Source of the DNA: JAAXHH01 sp965225915
Lineage (GTDB): Bacteria > JAAXHH01
Length of the DNA: 64,000 nt
Direction: 5' to 3'
Assembly: GCA_965225915.1 (NCBI GenBank)
Contig: OZ245326.1
Coordinates: forward strand, 1,302,001 to 1,366,000
This document shows positions 60,290 to 64,000 of the stretch, piece by piece. Made by a program: the position numbers and the translations under genes. Each line of letters opens with the position of its first letter. Within the stretch, counting starts at the first letter, position 1. The notes beneath the pieces were generated by a model. That model saw only the letters and a list, made by a program, of their open reading frames with translations, did not search any database and was not told where the DNA came from.

Positions 60290-61249
60290 TCATTCCAGCC
60301 GTTCGTGGACGGCGTAGTCTTCCGTACGCCGCGCCTGGTGGGCGATCATTTCCGCGATCAGGCCCATGGAGACCAGCTGGATGCCGAGGACCATCAGGAG
60401 CACGGATAACTGCAGCAGGGGGCGGGTTCCGATGCCGACACCGCTTAACCAAAGCCAGGTCAGGTAGAGGGCGATACCGAAACCCGTGCCAAGGGACAAA
60501 AGGCCGAAAGAACCGAAAAGATGGAGGGGTCGCCGTGTGTAATTCGACACGAAGTACACGGTCAGCAGGTCGAAGAAACCGTGGGTGAACCGTCCCAGTC
60601 CGAACTTGCTGCTCCCGTACATCCTGGGATGGTGCAGCACCGGCGTTTCCGTGACGCGGAAACCGGCCCAGTGCGCCAGCACCGGCAGGTACCGGTGGAG
60701 TTCTCCGTAAACGGGTATGGTTTCCACGACCTCCCGGCGGTAGGCTTTCAAGCCGCAGTTGAAGTCGTGCAGCCGCAGGCCGCTGACGATTCCCGTGACC
60801 CAGTTGAAAAGCTTCGATGGAAGTCGCTTTGAAAGGGGATCCTTCCGGTCCTTCTTCCACCCGGAGACCAGGTCATAGCCCTCTTCGAGCAAGCCGACCA
60901 TGCCGGGCACCTCCGCCGGATCGTCCTGCAGATCGGAGTCCATGGTCACGACGGCGTCGCCGCGAACCGCCTCGAAACCGACGGCCAGCGCCGCGGACTT
61001 GCCGTAGTTCCGGCGGAACCGGATGGCTCTGATCCGGTCGTCGTTTTCCCGAAGCCGGCGTATCGTCTCGAAGGACCCGTCCCGGCTGCCGTCATCAACG
61101 AAAAGCACTTCGAAGGAGGCGCCAGCTTCTTCGAGGGCAGCCACGATGCGCTGGTAAAGTTCCGGCAGGCTTTCCGCTTCGTTGAACAGGGGGACTACGA
61201 TGGATACGTCCACCCTGTCCTCTCGCTTTGCCGGGTTCTCATACGGCAT
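60290..61249 (-). CDS. GT2 family glycosyltransferase (polyprenyl-phosphate sugar synthase-like)
   Basis: A 319-residue dolichol-phosphate-mannose-synthase/ArnC-like enzyme. VDVSIVVPLFNEAESLPELY and FEVLFVDDGSRDGSFETIRR lead to the metal-binding VVTMDSDLQDDPAEVPGM. GTGIVSGLRLHDFNCGLKAY is typical, and two C-terminal membrane helices (LFGSFGLLSLGTGFGIALYL, LLQLSVLLMVLGIQLVSMGL) follow. It likely loads a sugar onto undecaprenyl phosphate for transfer outside the membrane, for example by the DUF2723 protein. The start overlaps the end of the upstream GT4 gene by 11 nt, and GGGGGAAG precedes the ATG. Confidence 0.9.
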   Translation of the reverse strand: MPYENPAKREDRVDVSIVVPLFNEAESLPELYQRIVAALEEAGASFEVLFVDDGSRDGSFETIRRLRENDDRIRAIRFRRNYGKSAALAVGFEAVRGDAVVTMDSDLQDDPAEVPGMVGLLEEGYDLVSGWKKDRKDPLSKRLPSKLFNWVTGIVSGLRLHDFNCGLKAYRREVVETIPVYGELHRYLPVLAHWAGFRVTETPVLHHPRMYGSSKFGLGRFTHGFFDLLTVYFVSNYTRRPLHLFGSFGLLSLGTGFGIALYLTWLWLSGVGIGTRPLLQLSVLLMVLGIQLVSMGLIAEMIAHQARRTEDYAVHERLE

Positions 61250-62366
61250 CTGTGCTTCCCCCCATGGTACGCTGGATCATCCGCACCGTCTGCCGAGCTG
61301 TATCCTCCCAGGTGTAACGCCTGCTTCTCGCCAAGGCGTTCCGGCCAAGCCGTTCGCGTTCCTCCGGATCGCGCAACAGCCCGATCAACGCGCGCGCCAT
61401 GGCTTCCCGGTCCCCAAGGGGAGTCAACAGGCCCGTCTCCCCGTCAACCACGGCGTCGCGAAGTCCGGCTACCCGGGTAGCCACCACCGGGACGCCGCAG
61501 GCATTGGCCTCGATCACCGTAATGCCCCATCCTTCCTTACTTGAAGGATACGCCGCCAATTCGGCCCGTGTCAGCAGACGTCTTTTCTCCTCTTCGGAAA
61601 CGTACCCGGCGAACTCTACCACCTCTCCCAGGCCCATGGACCGGGTCAGCGCCTCCAGCGCGCGCCGCCTGTCGCCCGTGCCCACGATCATCAGTCGCGC
61701 GCTGGGAACTTCCTCGTGAACGATTGCCATGGCCTGGATCAGGTGGTCCACGTTCTTGTACTTTTTAAGACGTCCGAGGTATACGATCAGCCCGGGATCC
61801 TTACTATCCATATCGTTGCGGTCTTCGAAGATCCGGGTATCCAGTCCGTTGTGCACCACGCTGATCCGGTCCGTCGAGATCCCCATGCGGACGAGTTCGT
61901 CGCGGCAGCTTTCCGACACCACTTCGATGAGACAACGGCGGTACACCCGTGGAATCAACCGTTCCATCAGGTAGAGGTACGTAGCGAGCACGGGATTGGT
62001 TTCCCGGTAGAATGTCGAACCGAAGAGATGGTGCAGCAGGACCATCACCGGGGGGTCCTTGAAAAACCAGGGAAGCAGGAAGGGGATCTTGTTGAGGTCT
62101 TCGATGACTACGTCGAAGGATCGGTGGGACAGGTGCCTCCGATAGAACCAGGGGACGGTCAGGTTGAACGTCCACTTCCCGCCGTTCCGGATAATCTCGA
62201 TCCCGTCTATGTGGTCGAATTCCGCGGCGCCGGGGAACTTGCAGCAGAGCAGGGTAACCTGGTGCCCCATCTCGGCGATCCGCGTAAATGTCTCGTGCAG
62301 ATGCACTTCGGCCCCGCCCGCTTCCGGGTTGCGGATATCCCTCCAGTTAATGACCAGTATGCGCAT
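61239..62366 (-). CDS. GT4-type glycosyltransferase
   Basis: A 375-residue retaining glycosyltransferase. MRILVINWRDIRNPEAGGAE is the characteristic opening with the donor-binding GGAE loop. ISVVHNGLDTRIF, GLIVYLGRLKKYKNVDHLIQ and YPSSKEGWGITVIEANACGV give the E-x7-E catalytic pattern (Glu in KEGWG and IEAN). VATRVAGLRDAVVDGETGLL closes the family motifs. Cytoplasmic face of the inner membrane; the sugar donor is unknown. CAGGT lies just before the ATG. Overlaps the GT2 gene, showing tight co-expression. Confidence 0.93.
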   Translation of the reverse strand: MRILVINWRDIRNPEAGGAEVHLHETFTRIAEMGHQVTLLCCKFPGAAEFDHIDGIEIIRNGGKWTFNLTVPWFYRRHLSHRSFDVVIEDLNKIPFLLPWFFKDPPVMVLLHHLFGSTFYRETNPVLATYLYLMERLIPRVYRRCLIEVVSESCRDELVRMGISTDRISVVHNGLDTRIFEDRNDMDSKDPGLIVYLGRLKKYKNVDHLIQAMAIVHEEVPSARLMIVGTGDRRRALEALTRSMGLGEVVEFAGYVSEEEKRRLLTRAELAAYPSSKEGWGITVIEANACGVPVVATRVAGLRDAVVDGETGLLTPLGDREAMARALIGLLRDPEERERLGRNALARSRRYTWEDTARQTVRMIQRTMGGSTDAV

Positions 62367-62449
62367 TTACCTGAACCGGTGAAAATCCCGGCACGAGGCC
62401 GCGGGGCAGCAACGCGCCCAATGAGTCCCGGGTAGTGAACACGGCACGA

Positions 62450-64000
62450 CTACGGGTCGGTTCCTTCCGTGCTGCGTCCGAGTTCCTCGATCATGGCCTT
62501 TACGACGGAATCCCCCGGCGCGATCCGTTGCCACCGCTTGAACGTCTCCAGCACACGATCGGAATCGTTCAGCTGGTAGTACAGGTTAACCAGCTGGTCG
62601 TAACCCGTCGGGTATTCGGGGTAAGCGGCCACGCCTCGTTCCAGCAGCGCGGCGGCCTCTTCCTCCCGCCCCTGTTTTCGCATGGCCTGGCTCAGGGCGG
62701 TATAACCGTCGAACGTACTGAAATCTCCGGCCAGTTCGGACGCATAGCGTTCGACCTCGACAAACACGCCCTTGTCGGCATGGAACTGGATGAGCATCAG
62801 TCGCTCCAGCACTCCGTTGCTGATGTTGTGCTCCAGGTATTTCTCAATGGCCGCGATAGCCTGATCGGTTTCGCCCCGTTTCCAGCGGTTGAGCGCCAGT
62901 TGATGGAAGGACACGGTGTAATTGCGAAGCAGCGTGCGGATCTGTTTGTCCTTGTATACCTCCGGATCCGCTATGCCCCGGTACTGGTAAACGTTCCAGA
63001 GATTGTGATGTGTCCTGTCCAGGTCCATCAGGTCCGGATTGGGGCTCTGCACGACCCGCCAGACCATGCCTTCCAGTTGCATGTACTCGTCCAGGCCCAC
63101 GTCGTTTTCCGGCGAGACGGTCACGGCGAAGAAGACAGGTTTCTCCCAGTTGTTCTGTTCCAGGATGTGCAGGATCATCAGGTCCTGGACCCTGAGATAA
63201 CCGAAGTCTTCTCCCAGCGTGCCCGCCCTGGGCACGGTCCAGGAAATGCCGGCGATCTCCACCTCCCGGTCATTCCACCCCTGGAAGGAAAGCACGTCGA
63301 TGGTTTCGTCGGCCAGGGTGATCGGTACCCTGGGTTCCTGGTGCTTCAATTGCTTGATGTACCAATTGGTGTTGAGGAGACTGAGATTGATTACACGTAC
63401 GTCCTTACGTATGCCTTCCACTTCCTGGAGAAACCAGAGGGTAAAGGTGTCGTTGTCCCCATTGGTAAAGATGAGGCCGTTTTCGTCGCACGACTGTAGG
63501 ATGTTGTAGGCGTAGTCGTACGGAATGTAGTTGCCCTCGCGGGAGTGGGATTCGTAATGATAGGTGAAAGGAACGAGAGGCAGGGCGATCGACAGCACCG
63601 CGATACCAGCCATACCTTTCTCTACGGGCAGCTTCAACCGGCTCAGCCACATGCCGATCTGTCCCAGCAGCGCTCGGAGACCGATGCCCATCAGCACCGC
63701 GGCGTAGACGAAGGCCGGCGTATAGAAGTAATCCCTGATGCGGACCTCCCGCTGTATACCGCGCGAACCGTCTGAAAAGTTCAGGTACAGGATCAGGCCG
63801 ACGCTGCACGTGAGCAGCATGGCGACCAGGAACGCCGTGCTTCGCCGGTCCCGCTCCACCTGCGCGACGAGCCCCAGGGCAATCAGCAGGACTGGAAAGA
63901 GCCAGTAGGGAAAGGACGGGTCGCTGAACTGCCGGGAAAAGAAACGCCAGAACCCCATGTTTTCGCCGTTGCCGAACTGGGAAGACCAGCTTCCCCTGCG
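62450..64000 (-). CDS. DUF2723/TPR membrane protein, 5' end outside window
   Basis: At least 516 residues; the frame is open to the window edge (SSQFGNGENMGFW reads through position 63958), so the N-terminus is missing. Membrane helices (WLFPVLLIALGLVAQVE, AMLLTCSVGLILYLNF, VYAAVLMGIGLRALLGQIG) precede RDYFYTPAFV and the soluble part NGLIFTNGDNDTFTLWFLQE, followed by RVINLSLLNTNWY. These are hallmarks of the DUF2723 family, large proteins resembling protein O-mannosyltransferases. The end is made of TPR-like helices (GETDQAIAAIEKYLEH, EEEAAALLERGVAAYPEY). A role in moving sugars from polyprenyl carriers to proteins is inferred, supported by the three downstream glycosyltransferases. Confidence 0.88.
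   Translation of the reverse strand, partial: RRGSWSSQFGNGENMGFWRFFSRQFSDPSFPYWLFPVLLIALGLVAQVERDRRSTAFLVAMLLTCSVGLILYLNFSDGSRGIQREVRIRDYFYTPAFVYAAVLMGIGLRALLGQIGMWLSRLKLPVEKGMAGIAVLSIALPLVPFTYHYESHSREGNYIPYDYAYNILQSCDENGLIFTNGDNDTFTLWFLQEVEGIRKDVRVINLSLLNTNWYIKQLKHQEPRVPITLADETIDVLSFQGWNDREVEIAGISWTVPRAGTLGEDFGYLRVQDLMILHILEQNNWEKPVFFAVTVSPENDVGLDEYMQLEGMVWRVVQSPNPDLMDLDRTHHNLWNVYQYRGIADPEVYKDKQIRTLLRNYTVSFHQLALNRWKRGETDQAIAAIEKYLEHNISNGVLERLMLIQFHADKGVFVEVERYASELAGDFSTFDGYTALSQAMRKQGREEEAAALLERGVAAYPEYPTGYDQLVNLYYQLNDSDRVLETFKRWQRIAPGDSVVKAMIEELGRSTEGTDP

Overview
The window is a bacterial chromosome segment, G+C-rich by eye, with no tRNA, rRNA, CRISPR array or prophage that I could recognise. 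Its gene content suggests an uncultured Gram-negative bacterium of the FCB side of the tree (Latescibacterota- or Gemmatimonadota-like). The evidence is a DUF2723-type membrane protein with TPRs, a PdxJ of the NVNKVALLRNTR type, lipoproteins starting CGGKDSPTGP, paired secreted M16 peptidases, and scattered sugar-acid and Tat-exported enzymes. This placement is inference from family content, not a phylogeny.

Layout. 1-231: cut DUF3830 gene. 313-2352: outer-membrane barrel gene broken by an IS5-family element (1099-2328) and by a frameshift. 2490-9654: operon of two lipoproteins built from tandem BIG2 domains capped by a DM13 domain, followed by an intact paralogue of the broken barrel. 9817-21056: housekeeping genes dnaE, serA, pdxJ, an M16 peptidase pair and an ornithine-carbamoyltransferase-family enzyme. 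21060-29317: PQQ dehydrogenase, enolase-superfamily dehydratase, LigT-like 2H phosphoesterase, murA, a frameshifted toroid/lyase-like gene and a beta-propeller. 29599-40307: AmpG-like permease, frameshifted D-cysteine desulfhydrase, a bacterial homologue of the animal ANKH transporter, a Tat-exported aminotransferase, SMP-30 protein, sodium:solute symporter and a degenerate FtsX permease. 40313-48530: hicAB, a second Tat-exported aminotransferase, metH, a CBM9-like protein, ogt and an SGNH hydrolase. 48762-55813: exported molybdenum hydroxylase (three subunits plus a small ORF), class I fumarase and an Ldh2-type dehydrogenase. 56021-57676: yggT-tsaB-rimI. 57677-59051: AT-rich island with a Fic protein. 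59035-64000: three glycosyltransferases and a DUF2723 protein.

How the genes may work together. The BIG2/DM13 lipoproteins and barrel look like an envelope or surface system. The PQQ dehydrogenase, enolase-family dehydratase, SMP-30 protein, beta-propeller, CBM9-like protein, symporter and molybdenum hydroxylase point to periplasmic oxidation and uptake of sugars, sugar acids or aldehydes. The minus-strand block at the right end is an envelope glycosylation operon.

Promoters of the form TTGACN-16/17-TATNNT are readable in front of many genes. In three cases (ligT-like, ANKH-like, hicA) the -10 lies only 5-8 nt from the ATG, which predicts leaderless transcripts. Four genes carry frameshifts or insertions. 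They are either young pseudogenes or, in part, assembly errors, and reads are needed to tell.
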